DNA of 64,000 bases from Phlegmacium glaucopus (Eukaryota > Basidiomycota > Agaricomycetes > Agaricales > Cortinariaceae): assembly GCA_015039465.1 (NCBI GenBank), contig MU130695.1, positions 645,394-709,393 of the forward strand, written 5' to 3'. Position 1 is the first letter of the stretch. Each line of letters starts with the position of its first letter. Of this stretch, positions 36,613 through 47,559 are shown piece by piece. The position numbers and the translations under genes were made by a program. A model generated the notes under the pieces. The model ran no database searches. It was not told the origin of the DNA and was given only the letters and a program-made list of their open reading frames with translations.

Positions 36613-37733
36613 TTAAACAGATTCCAGAATTCTCGTACACTTCTCTGTAGTAACTGGGGAATTTGATATATTTCCATGGGTTGTAACACCAGAGTTCTGG
36701 CTATCGTCTTGCGATATAGAGCCTACGGCAGCAAACACAGGCGCCTCGGAAAGTCCTATGTTTGTTGCGTTTGTTCTTGCGTCCAGCTCTGCTGCTAGTC
36801 CGGCACGCAAGATGATTGTCGCAAAAATTATCCCCACCAACTTGAGATGTGACCTTCAAATTTAGTTAGTCCACTTGTAAACGTTTCAATCTTAACATGT
36901 CGAATACTGACTATGGATGCCATGAGTTATGGTATATGCGAGCAAGTAAACCCTATTAATGGCCCCAGATTCGATTACTATCCGCACGATAGGAGTCATA
37001 CTGCTCTCGTTCGATGTTGACAGAGTCTGCTTGATTCTGCCTTCCAGATCTTGTAAGCCAGGGGAGCTATATCACAATAAAGTTCCAGCAAAGGACAAGT
37101 GGCTAGACTCGGATACACACAGGTCGCAATGAAATTAGCTCCAAAGCTCAGGGAAAATATAACGAAACTCATGTTATGCTCTAATCGCATGTGGAAGCTG
37201 AAATGTCTGATGGCTCAGATGGTCTGATAGTCACAGGCTGTATCACAGTAAAAACAAGGTCATCATAATAGTCCATGGATAGTTGTGGTCGTACACTTAC
37301 CTCCGCTGCCTAAAGAACATAATACAGGGAAAACTACGATTCAGAAATTGCAATTCTAGACGAGATAACATCAGTAAACATAAGCATACGACTCGACTTG
37401 AATTTGCTAAGATGACTGAATGTAATTAATAATAACTTACGACAATAGCATCGCCGACCAACATGATCGTGAAGTATAGATGGGGTGCGTCAAGTCAGAG
37501 AAGAAAGCAAGTCGGGCCACTCTCACGTGGGATAAATGTCATGAAATATTGGAGGTGTCGACGATGAACTGGGTCGACAAAAATAACATCACGAAGCCGC
37601 CGAGAATCAAAGGAATGCTGGGACGACTGTATCATCTTCGCACGGTTAGAGTGTAGATGGCTGCAAGGTCGAGGACCAAAAAAATCGGAGTAGCTGAGAT
37701 GCCGCCGAAGACAACTAGTTGGGCGGTCGGAGC
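36613..37733 (-). pseudogene. Decayed basidiomycete seven-helix membrane protein gene
   Basis: On the minus strand from 37733, after a TGTGCACAG acceptor, the frame reads AQLVVFGGISATPIFLVLDL, then SIPLILGGFVMLFLSTQFIV, and later IMLVGDAIV, PIVRIVIESGAINRVYLLAY and LVGIIFATIILRAGLAAE. These are hydrophobic helices in the order of the 7-TM-like integral membrane protein family common in agaricomycetes. The gene is broken. There are in-frame TGA stops at 37632-37634 and 37539-37541, 93 bp apart, where the family context suggests Trp. A one-base loss lies near 37460 before IMLVGDAIV, and another frame change near 37040. The first exon was not found. Family function is unknown; a receptor role is sometimes suggested. 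Confidence 0.6.
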
Positions 37734-38885
37734 CTGTGCACAGAGTTGTCAGGCTGCGTGTGATTAATGAGAAGAGTGGTAATTGACATTGACAACTAAG
37801 ATGGCTGAGGTAGAAGAACACATATATCTGTGGCTATATAACAAGTTCTCAGAATTGGTTGATATGTTGTCCAAATCTTGACAGGAATAACTCATCGAGA
37901 CCTTCGATCTTTGGAAGTTGTTCGCGAATTTGGGTGTTCTTGACTTTGATTCCGGCGATGATAGGTTAGGCGTTGGGCAATGACACAGAGATGATGCTAT
38001 CACAAACCAAGGTCTTCGTGGAGTTGTTTCTCTGTTTCTACACGGTCCCCATCGGAGAGTTCCGTGAGAGTTTCAATATGCTTCACATTTCTTCAATATT
38101 CTAAACGTAAGAATAAGAAAGAAGAAATAGGGAGGCTAGGAACAGAAAATATAGCTTTCCAGGCATGAAGTTACATTCCATTAATCGTATGACCATGTCT
38201 TCGGAACTAAGTGCACCATCCGGTTAGTCTTTCAGTCAGTCATTCGATTTCGAGGCCGGCATTAGATAAGAGTTTCTTCGTCAGATGCTATTGATGTTGC
38301 AAGGCATCAGTTTACACCTTCAATGAATCAGGACTCGGCAGAGAAAGCAAACCGACCTCAAGTTTCTCAACAGTGGCAAAACCTTTACTGCATATCGGAT
38401 ATCCGTTCACGATGTTCTTGATGCGTTTCTTGCGTCGTGTCTCGCAACCTGACATCTAAAAAATTTAGATGGTGCAATAATGATCGGTATAAGAAACTGC
38501 CTCCCTGAGTCGTTTATTTTGTTTCTCGCACCAGACAATTTCTCCTTCTTTCAACTCTGCCCCAGCCGTCTCTCTCGCAACTTCCTTATCTAACACAATC
38601 ACTTCCGGTGCATCAAGTTTCAACAAGGTGATTTCCAGGCAGTTGTGATATTTGCTGTGCTATTTACACCAGTCAGCTCGTTCTGGAGCTTTCTGGGTTT
38701 GGCTGAGGTTCGTCCGATGGCCAAGGGATGGTGTTTTGTCCTAGTACGGGATATTGGAAATGAGGGAGGACAAGAACGTTGTAGCAAGTGTGCAGGTGGG
38801 AATTGTTGTTTATGTAATCGAGAGCATCTTTCATCGCCCTCATTGCTCACCACAACTCACTCACCACAACTCACTGTTCAACGAT
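37734..38885. other. Intergenic region upstream of the NB-ARC/TPR gene
   Basis: Contains the unlocated 5' end of the membrane-protein pseudogene and the promoter of the following NLR. ORFs at 37764-38003 (minus) and 38645-38902 (plus) show no family features. 38520-38620 is pyrimidine-rich. Confidence 0.4.
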
Positions 38886-41800
38886 ATGAAACGTATTTTT
38901 AAGAAAATTTTCAAGTCCAAGAAATCAAAATATTCATCTCTGACCATCAATGATCCTCTGGGTTCAAGCTCTGAACCAGCAACATCGACATCGACCATCA
39001 AAACAAGCACCGTTGATCCCATGCTATCCGTTCCTGCTAGTACTGCGGCTGCAAACGCACAAGTTATTCAAGTCCCTGGCGTTACTGTGAGCGTTCAACT
39101 TCACCCATCGCATCCTCAAATATTTAACCATCGTCATTGATCAGGCTGCCCATGACCTTCGAATCTCCACTTCGGTTTCCACTTTGGCAATCAATGATCT
39201 TGCTCCTGCAAGCGTCCCAACTGCTGGCGTTAATGTGAGTGTTCAACTTAGCCTATCACATCCATAATTACTCAATCATTGTCATTGATCAGGTAACCCA
39301 TGAATTCCAAGTCTCCCCTTCGGTTTCCACTAAGTTGGCGGTTGCTCCTGTAGCCCATCCGGAAAGAACTTCATCCTCCTCACCTGATGGGATAATGCAA
39401 GCCAATTTGGGGTTCACGGAATCAGGACAAAATCCCTCGGTGAGTTGCTTACACATTGTGTTCTTGGCTTTTGCTGATGATTGGCAGACTCAGCATTCTG
39501 GCTTATGTCTTCCAACCCCCTTTGCGAATGCCCAGACTGTTTTCATCACAGGCGGTACTTTTGTAAGTCATTTTCATAAGCTGTGTGTAAATATTTAGCA
39601 ATTATTTGTCTGCCAGTATCATATTGTCAATAATTTCCCTGCCAATACCAGCAAACAGCAGATGAAGATTCCTGTACCTCAGAAACCACTTTCCAGTCTA
39701 TTCTTTACTGGACGGAAAGATGAACTCAACAAGCTTGGGAATATTTTTGTTTCTCATGCTAATCATGGACCAGTGTCAAGGCGCTCTTGTCTCCTCTGGG
39801 GAATGGGAGGGATTGGAAAGACCCAGATCTGTCTTAAGTTTGCAGAAGAAATGTCTGGTAGGTAAGTATTTCATATTACCATTCCCAACACTGGATTCAT
39901 TTCTTGCTCTAGTTTTTCACATGTGTTCTGGGTTGATGCCTCCTCTTATGAGAGCATTATAATATCTCTCAAAGGTATATCCAACATTCCTGCTGCACAA
40001 GCTTCTGGTGTGGATAGCTCAGTTGAGTCTGTCCTCCAGTGGATATCTTGTATTCAAGGGGAATGGTTGATTGTGTTTGATAATGCTGGTGATCCTCCTC
40101 CAGAGGTGATGGCCAAGTTCATTCCCCCAGGTAACAGAGGTAATATTCTGATTACCAGCCGAAACCGATCTGTGGGGAGAGTCATAGGCTTTGTGAATGT
40201 GATTGAGATCACTGAAATGGAGGAGCCAGATGCTATAACTCTACTTCTCAGGGCTAGCTATTTGAATCCTTCACCTGAGCATTTACAAGCTGCCAAAAGT
40301 ATTGTTGCTGAACTTGGTGGCATTCCTCTTGCTGTTGATCATGCTGGTGCTTATATTGATGCTGGGAAATGTGATATCAATGAATATCTGACCCAATTAT
40401 CTTTACATCATCAAACTCTTATGTCAGATGCTATATTCACAGGAGCATCAAACTATAACCAAACAGTATATGGGACTTGGGATCTATCTTTCAAAGAAAT
40501 AGAAAAGAGAGCTGCTGGACATTCCACAGCTAGAGATGTACAAGCAGCCCAGGCTGCAATCCTAATTCTCCAAATATGTGCTTTCTATCATCATAGCAAT
40601 ATTTCTAAAGACATATTCCAATCTGCTGCTGAAGAGGCTAGAAAACATGGTGATAGTGACATACCAGAAAATATACCTCTGGCAGTCACTTTACTGGATC
40701 ATACTTTGCTTGACTTGAAAAATGATGGTCACTGGGATGAATTCATCTTTGGACAAGGGATTAGTGTCATTCTCTCATTCTCCTTGATGAAAAGGGGGCA
40801 ATCATCTAGAATGTTTTCTTTTCATCCTCTAGTGCATGTTTGGAGTCGCAAGAGAATGTCAAGATCTGAGCAGCAAAGAATGTGTCAGATGGGAAGCATA
40901 ATCTTGTCCTGTGCAATTTCATGGAGACATGAAAGTCAGGATTATGCACTGCGACAGTTGATTTTTCCACATATTAAGGCAAATAAGTTACATGGAAGGC
41001 AGATAGGACTTATTGAGCAGTACTATGATGATATATGGAGCAATTTTTCACTAGTAATGTGGGAAAATGGAGACTGGAACAATGCAGAGCAGCTGGAGGT
41101 TCAAGTTGTGGATATGAGGAAGAAGCTCCTTGGTGCAGAACATCCCAACACCCTCACCAGTATGGAAAATCTAGCAAACACATACCAGGATCAAGGAAGA
41201 TGGAATGAGGCAGAGGAGTTGGAAGTTCAAGTTATGGACATGAGGAAGATGCTGCTTGGTGCAGAACACCCAGACACCCTTAAGAGTATGGGAAATCTAG
41301 CAAGCATACACAAAGACCAGGGAAGATGGAATGAAGCAGAGCAGCTGGAGGTTCAGGTTCTGGACATGAGGAAGGAGCTGCTTGGTGCAGAACATCCACA
41401 CACCCTTAACAGTTTGGGGGGTCTAGCAAGCATATACAGAGATCAGGGAAGGTGGAATGAGGCAGAGCAGCTGGAGGTTCAAGTTCTAGACATGAGGAAG
41501 GAGTTGCTTGGTGCAGAACATCCACATACCCTTAACAGTATGGCAGGTCTAGCAAGCACATATGGAAATCAGGGAAGATGGAATGAGGCAGAGCAGCTGC
41601 AGGTCCAAGTTATGGACATGAGGAAAAAGCTGCTTGGTGCAGAACATCCACACACCCTTTACAGTATGGCAAATCTAGCAAGCACACACAGAGATCAGGG
41701 AAGATGGAATGAGGCAGAGCAGCTGCAGGTTCAAGTTATGGATATGAGTAAGAAGCTACTTGGTGCAGAACATCCAGACACCCTCAAGAGTATGGGAAAT

Positions 41801-43912
41801 CTAGCAAGCACATACAGAGATCAAGGAAGATGGGATGAGGCAGAGCAGCTGCAGGCTCAAGTTATGGATATGAGTAAGAAGCTACTTGGTGCAGAACATC
41901 CAGACACCCTCAACAGTATGGGAAATCTAGCAAGCACATACAGAGATCAAGGAAGATGGGATGAGGCAATGCAGCTGTGGGCTCAAGTTATGGATATGAG
42001 TAAGAAGCTACTTGGTGCAGAACATCCAGACACCCTCACAAGTATGGCAAATCTAGCAAGCACATACAAAGATCAAGGAAGATGGGATGAGGCAAAGCAG
42101 CTCAAGGTTCAAGTTATGGATATGAGTAAGAGGCTACTTGGTGCAGAACATCCAGACACCCTCAAGAATATGGGAAATCTAGCAAGCACATACAGAGATC
42201 AAGGAAGATGGGATGAGGCAGAGCAGCTGCAGGCTCAAGTTATGGACATGAGCAAGAATCTGCTTGGTGAAGAACATCCCAGCACCCTCACCAGTATGGC
42301 AAATATAGCAAACACATATTGGGATCAGGGAAGGTGGAAAGAGGCAGAGCAGCTGGAAGTTCAAGTTATGGACATGAGGAAGGAGCTGCTTGGTGCAGAA
42401 CATCCAGATACCCTCAACAGCATTTCAAATTTAGCAAGCACATACAGACATCAGGGAAGATGGAATGAGGCAGAGCAGCTAGAGGTTCAAGTTATGGACA
42501 TGAGTAAGAAGCTGCTTGGTGCAGAACATCCAGACACTCTTATCAGTATGGCAAATCTAGCAAGCACATACAGATATCAGGGAAGATGGAATGAGGCAGA
42601 GCAGCTGCAGGTTCAAATTATGGACATGAGCAAGAAGCTACTTGGTGCAGAACATCCAGACACCCTCAACAGTATGGGAAATCTAGCAAGCACATACAGA
42701 GATCAGGGAAGATGGAATGAGGCAGAGCAGCTCAAGGTTCAAGTTATGGACATGAGGAAAAAGCTGCTTGGTGCAGAACATCCACACACCCTTAACAGTA
42801 TGGCAAATCTAGCAAACACATACTGGGATCAGGGAAGATGGAATGAGGCAGAGCAGCTGGAGGTTCAAGTTATTGACATGAGAAAGAAGCTGCTTGGTGC
42901 AGAACATCCAGACACCCTTAACAGTATGGAAAGTCTAGCAAGCACATACTGGGATCAGGGAAGGTGGAATGAGGCAGAGCAGCTGCAGGTTCAAGTTCTG
43001 GACATGAGGAAGAACCTGCTTGGTGCAGAACATCCAGACACCCTCAACAGTATGGGAAATCTAGCAAGCATGTACAGAGATCAGAGAAGGTGGAATGAGG
43101 CAGAGCAGCTGGAAGTTCAAGTTGTGGACATGAGCAAGCAGCTGCTTGGTGCAGAACATCCAGACACCCTTAACAGTATGGCAAATCTAGCAAGCACATA
43201 CTATGATCAAGGATGGTGGAATGAAGCAGAGCAGTTGGAGGTTCAGGTTCTGGACATGAGGAAGAAGCTGCTTGGTACAGAACATCCAGACACCCATAAT
43301 AGTATGGGAAATCTAGCAAGCATATACAGAAATCAGGGAAGGTGGAATGAGGCAGAGCAGCTGGAGGTTCAAGTTCTGGACATGAGGAAGGAGCTGCTTG
43401 GTGCAGAAAATCCAGACACCCTCAGGAGTATGGAAAATCTAGCAAGCATATACAGAGATCAGGGAAGATGGAATGAGGCAGAGCAGCTGGAAGTTCATGT
43501 TCTGGACATGAGGAAGAAACTGCTTGGTGCAGAACATCCAGACACCTATAATAGTATGGGAAATTTAGCAAGCATATACAGAAATCAGGGAAGGTGGAAT
43601 GAGGCAGAGCAGCTGGAGGTTCAAGTTCTGGACATGAGGAAGGAGCTGCTTGGTGCAGAACATCCAGACACCCTCAAGGGTATGGAAAATATAGTGAGCA
43701 TATACAGAGATCAGGGAAGGTGGAATGAGGCAGAGCAGCTGGAAGTTCAAGTTATAGACATGAGGAAGAAGCTGCTTGGTGCAGAACATCCAGACACCCT
43801 CACCAGTATAGAACATCTAGCAAGTATATACAGGGATCAGGGACAGTTGAATGAGGCAGAGAAATTAGACCTTGAAGTTGTAACTACAAGGAAGAGAATG
43901 GGAAGAGAATAA
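38886..43912 (+). CDS. NB-ARC/TPR NLR-type STAND protein, 1585 aa, six exons
   Basis: Exons 38886-39086, 39145-39234, 39293-39439, 39488-39562, 39617-39861 and 39913-43912; all introns are 48-58 bp GT-AG and in frame. The N-terminus is basic (MKRIFKKIFKSKKSK) and Ser/Thr-rich. Exon 4 ends in VFITGGTF, a motif found before NTPase domains of many basidiomycete NLRs. The NTPase has a P-loop GMGGIGKTQ (residues about 233-241), a kinase-2 strand WLIVFDNAG (about 304-312), GNILITSRN and a GGIPLA motif (about 388-393). FHPLVHVWSRKR is the winged-helix region with an MHD-like position. From about residue 645, 22 kinesin-light-chain-type TPR units of 42 residues follow (RWNEAEQLEVQV..LLGAEHPDTL..NLAS), ending at about 1578. 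STAND proteins of this build are ATP-dependent molecular switches in fungal non-self recognition and programmed cell death. The gene is intact. Confidence 0.88.
39087..39292 (+). repeat. Tandem duplication of an exon with its intron inside the NLR gene
   Basis: Introns 39087-39144 and 39235-39292 are both 58 bp and clearly related: GTGAG, then GTTCAACTT, and both end CATTGATCAG. The exons that follow (39145 and 39293) encode related starts, AAHDLRISTSVST and VTHEFQVSPSVST. An exon-intron unit was therefore duplicated in the disordered N-terminal region without changing the frame. Confidence 0.8.
41086..43888 (+). repeat. 126-bp coding tandem repeat, 22 units (TPR)
   Basis: Twenty-two successive 126-bp units each encode one 42-residue TPR. 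Unit-to-unit identity is very high: the codons for LLGAEHPDTL and NEAEQLEVQV hardly change. Variation concentrates at the residues after DM (RKK, RKE, SKK), after DTL (NS, KS, TS, IS) and in the Y-x-DQ position. Confidence 0.9.
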
Positions 43913-44057
43913 AGTGGCCTAATCATAGTATCAAAGTGTTCTACTCTACCTTGTTTACTTCTCTATGCATTATGTTTTGGAACAAAGGATTAAAGTTCAA
44001 ATTTTAGCAGAAAATGAGAGATAAAGGTGCAGTTTTAAACTAACACATACTTTAGCA

Positions 44058-44399
44058 TCACTTGATGGGTGAGATAAGGACTGGAGGAGCAAAAACATCC
44101 TCAGTAACAAGCATTCCTACATCTGAATCACTTGAGCCTGGGGATACTGAAGGAAAGCACTCTCCTGGGATCTCAAACTGCAGCTGATGTGCCTGGACCT
44201 GTGGCTGCGGGGGTGGAGTAACAGGTGGGTTCAGTGGTACATGATCAGCATGATCAGTAAGGGCTACAGAGGCTGCAGGCACTGCAGTAGCAGATTTTCC
44301 AGCCTTATGAGCCTTGCCTAGCAGCCCTGGGAGCAGCCCTGGGAGCCATAACATCTGACAAGCACAGGGGAAGGGAAGCAAAGTCCTGAAACCACGCAC
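44058..44399 (-). pseudogene. Unidentified 113-codon ORF, possibly a transposon relic
   Basis: An open frame on the minus strand with a Pro/Ala-rich, protein-like composition (TPPPQPQVQAHQLQFEIPGE, then SSDSDVG). It lies between the NLR gene and a truncated LTR. I do not recognise the product, and the start (a Cys/Leu-rich N-terminus) may be false. Confidence 0.25.
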
Positions 44400-44484
44400 A
44401 GCAATTGATAAGACTGCAGAATCATGTGTGATGGCAGAAATTGAAAATTGATCTATATTTAGTACTAGCTTATCCAGATATCCA

Positions 44485-44776
44485 CAGTTCCGCTCCGACT
44501 CCGATCCTCCGATTCACTCCATCTTTTATTTCTATTTTTCATATCACACCACTTCTTATTTAATTAATTAATTATTATCATATCATTCCTTTATTTATTT
44601 TATATCTCTGTTATGTCCATATTAGTACTTAAACATCCCCAGCCTAGCAGGGATCCCCATCCTTTCCTCTTTGGATCCCCTGCTAGGTAAGTCACTTGTA
44701 GATATATTTTCTGAAATATTATTAACTTTGGATCCCCTGCTAGCTTGACTAAGTCAGCATCACAGTTGCCCTAACA
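44485..44776 (+). mobile_element. Truncated LTR of the chromovirus family
   Basis: Matches the 3' two thirds of the LTR at 50151-50563, including the GTCCATATTAGTACTTAAAC stretch, two GGATCCCCTGCTAG motifs and the terminus GTTGCCCTAACA. About 120 bp of the TGTTAGGGGACACC end are missing, so no target duplication can be read. Same orientation as the copy at 50151. Confidence 0.8.
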
Positions 44777-44880
44777 GTTGAGCTCTAGGGCTCATTAAGC
44801 ACCCTCAATAAAGTGACACACCCCAGCCTACTATAAACTAGCCAATTTACCCAGTTATTGTCAGTTATGTATTCTTTCTC

Positions 44881-45330
44881 TTGATTTACTACAGTACTAC
44901 CCTCAGCTATGCTCAGCAGAGCCTCAGCCTGCAGAGGAAAACAAAAGGATTATCTACTCATCAAATGATATTCCCACCTGCCACCTACCCTCCATCGGAT
45001 TCAGGAATACTGCAGATCTACAAAGTCAATCAATCAAAAATCCATCATTTTGACACACCTGCTATGGCTGCCAAAATGGATGTACTCCGACAAGCCTATC
45101 TTGTGTCTCTCCAGGAGATTGTGGATGGTTATGGCGGTGAGGCCTGGTTGAACTGAGTCAAAAAGGTGTGGAAGCGTATTGATACTCTAATCACACTTCA
45201 AGAGGGTGAATGGCGTTGAATATTAGTTATCCTCCAGCAAGAGGGGTATAAACTTGGCCAAGGGAAAGTAGAATCTGTTTGAGATCTGTGAAACAAACTT
45301 TTGAAAGAGGATACAATGTCCTGAGATAGG
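44881..45330 (+). pseudogene. Decayed ORF of unknown family with in-frame TGA stops
   Basis: The frame that starts at 44881 stays protein-like through four TGA triplets (45154, 45217, 45280, 45289) and encodes charged helical sequence such as KKVWKRIDTLITLQEGEW and ILVILQQEGYKLGQGKVESV. No TAA or TAG interrupts it in that stretch. All four stops would be Arg codons if read as CGA. The product is not recognised. Its place among transposon relics suggests it belonged to a mobile element. Confidence 0.45.
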
Positions 45331-45353
45331 TTCACAATTTTGTACTGCTGCAT

Positions 45354-46372
45354 TTAGTGTTGGGAACTGCACAGCAGAATTTTGATTTCTGACGAAGTCA
45401 TTTCAACAATCACTATATGGGAGATGCTGAATCTATACTTTGAAGTTGAAGCAGACTGTGGAGTTGTTGACGTTGAGACTGCCTTGGTGACAGGCACGGG
45501 TGCTGGGAGTCGAAGATAACTTTCGAATTTGACCTTTATGCGTTGAGAATATTGATCCTCTGGGGCAAGCCAGAATTTAACGACAAAGCCCTCTTCATTA
45601 TGCCAATTCATCTGGCTAAGTTTTTTTGGATTAACCTCACGAGCGTCATGAACCTTTGGCCTCGCGAATGGAAATGTAGTCCAATCAAAGTTATAAGGTG
45701 GCTCTTGTCCGTCCTTTGCAAAAATCGCTAGCAGTATGAGGTCCACTTCTTGATAGACAACGCGTTTTGGATTTATCAAGTTTCATCAAAACATTTGGAT
45801 ACAGTTTATCCAGAATCCTACGAGCTGAAATGGTATGCTGGGTTTTTGAAAGCAGATCTACTGGCCATCATCCATTTGTTTTGTAACAGAAGAGGCTAGT
45901 GATACTCCCATCAACTTTCTCCTCTATAGTGAAAGCATATTCACCTCCTGTGGGTGTATAGGCTTGTTTTTCGTGATGGTTGAAGAATTTTGAGAAGCTT
46001 TTGGAAACAACTTGTCCTGAATTTGATTCAGTTATGAGCGGCCTTGCAGCCTCAGCCATATCATCAGTTTGGTTGCGCATGAAAGCCGCTTGGTATAGTT
46101 GTGGATGGTGAGAGGAAGTGTAAGGTGGTATTTTGTCGTGGGCAATGTTTGGTTAGGAGACCTTGGACGCACTGCTGTGTAGTCTCTGAGTTGTGTAATA
46201 TCGATGACAAGAGACCGGGTCTAGATATGGCGTGGTCATTTCTCTGTAGAGCTGAGACTGACTCAAGCATGAGATTTTCAAAGGCGAAGTCGCGGCCTCG
46301 AGGCATTGGAAGCTTAGAAAATGAAACTTGCGCTTCAGTCATGCCCAGAAGCTCCCACAGAAGGGCAGTCAT
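45354..46372 (-). pseudogene. Decayed T4 Rnl1-like RNA ligase gene
   Basis: Three minus-strand ORF pieces (46372-46064, 46080-45868, 45779-45354) read as one protein broken by frameshifts. Piece 2 has VVSKSFSKFFNHHE and EEKVDGSI, the nucleotidyl-transferase motif I (K-x-D-G-S) whose Lys takes AMP. Piece 3 has DLILLAIFAKDG, EEGFVVKFW (motif IV) and IKVKFESYLRL (motif V). This order is that of T4 RNA ligase 1-type enzymes, which seal RNA ends with ATP. An extra base near 46070 separates pieces 1 and 2, whose residues would otherwise continue (HAQPN into DDMAEAARPL). A TGA at the end of piece 2 and a deletion before piece 3 remove the part that should hold motif III. It is non-functional as it stands. 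The C-terminal domain is missing or unrecognisable. Confidence 0.6.
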
Positions 46373-46705
46373 TTCTTGATGGTTCTCTACATAGAGCTAG
46401 TCTTTGTTTAGTTGGCATGCTCAACCCATACTGCAGTGATTCAGACTTTCAACCATCACATGCATGACCAAACAAACACGACACGCCAATTAGTGGTGGT
46501 GGGCAATGCCTGTCACCTGTGACATCTGGCTTGGCATGTGTCACACATATGTCACATCTCAGAAACTGAGACACTGAGCTCCCTCTCTGTACAACACTCC
46601 CAGAGGGGACTTTCAGTGATGTATATCCATAAAAATATGATGTGAATCAGCTACAATAAATCAAATTTTGTGAATTTGTACTGTTGTGTCTGGATGCATG
46701 TTTCC

Positions 46706-47027
46706 CCAGCCAATTTGATGGCTGAAACTTCTAAGGTATAGAACTCTTCAACAACTCATTTATGGGATCTATTTTGGTGGGATAATATGTTATAATTTTG
46801 ATTCTGAACATTTTGTTGGGAGTAGAATTTTAAATTTCATGCTCCAAGTATGAGATATGGGCTCTTACCACCCAATATCTCATACTTGGAGCATGAAATT
46901 TAAAATTCCACTCCCAACAAAATGTTTATAATAAAAAATATAACATATTCTCCCACCAAAATAAATCCAAGAAATGAGTTGTTGAAGAGTTCTATTCCTT
47001 AGAAACTTCAGCCATCAATTTGGCTGG
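46706..47027. repeat. Long imperfect foldback (arms about 155 bp)
   Basis: The left arm from CCAGCC at 46706 is matched by the reverse complement of the right arm ending GGCTGG at 47027, around a loop of about 12 bases near 46860-46872 (CTCTTACCACC). Long exact stretches are shared, for example TAGAACTCTTCAACAACTCA and TTTAAATTTCATGCTCCAAG, with a few mismatches and small indels. Confidence 0.85.
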
Positions 47028-47559
47028 TATTGGCTTGATATCACTTGTTTTATTAAGCTCAACATGTAAAATCAGAAGATTAGACTTCTGAGAAGTGTTT
47101 AGGATACATTGTAGAGCATTTCTTATCACCAATATGAGTTACAGAGACTAGTTTATGAAGTGTTCTATAGGTTGGAAGTCTCAAACATCACATATTTGAT
47201 GAAATTGGCCAAAGATCACTCAGTTGTGAGGGGTTGAAAGCAGAATAAAAAAATCTAACTCCTAATAAATGCTGAGAATACATGGTAGAGTGTATTTTGT
47301 CACTATGATAGGTTGCAGAACCCAGTTTCTGAAGAGTTCTATAAGCTGGAAGTCTTAAAAATTGCAAATTAACAGGGATTTGGGTGGGTTTTGCTTAATT
47401 GTGGGGTTCTAAGTGTGAAATAAAATAATGAAATTCTTGAGGAATACTTTTGACACACCATAGATAATTTTTGGTCCAGGAATAGCTACAAAGACCAGTT
47501 TATGAACAGTTCTATAGGCTGGAAGTTTCAAATTTGTATTGGAATTGGCACTAGCTCAC

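Noticed and set aside
42179..43816. Minus-strand ORFs under the TPR array
   Set aside because: Shadows of the 126-bp TPR units; same periodicity and no independent motif.
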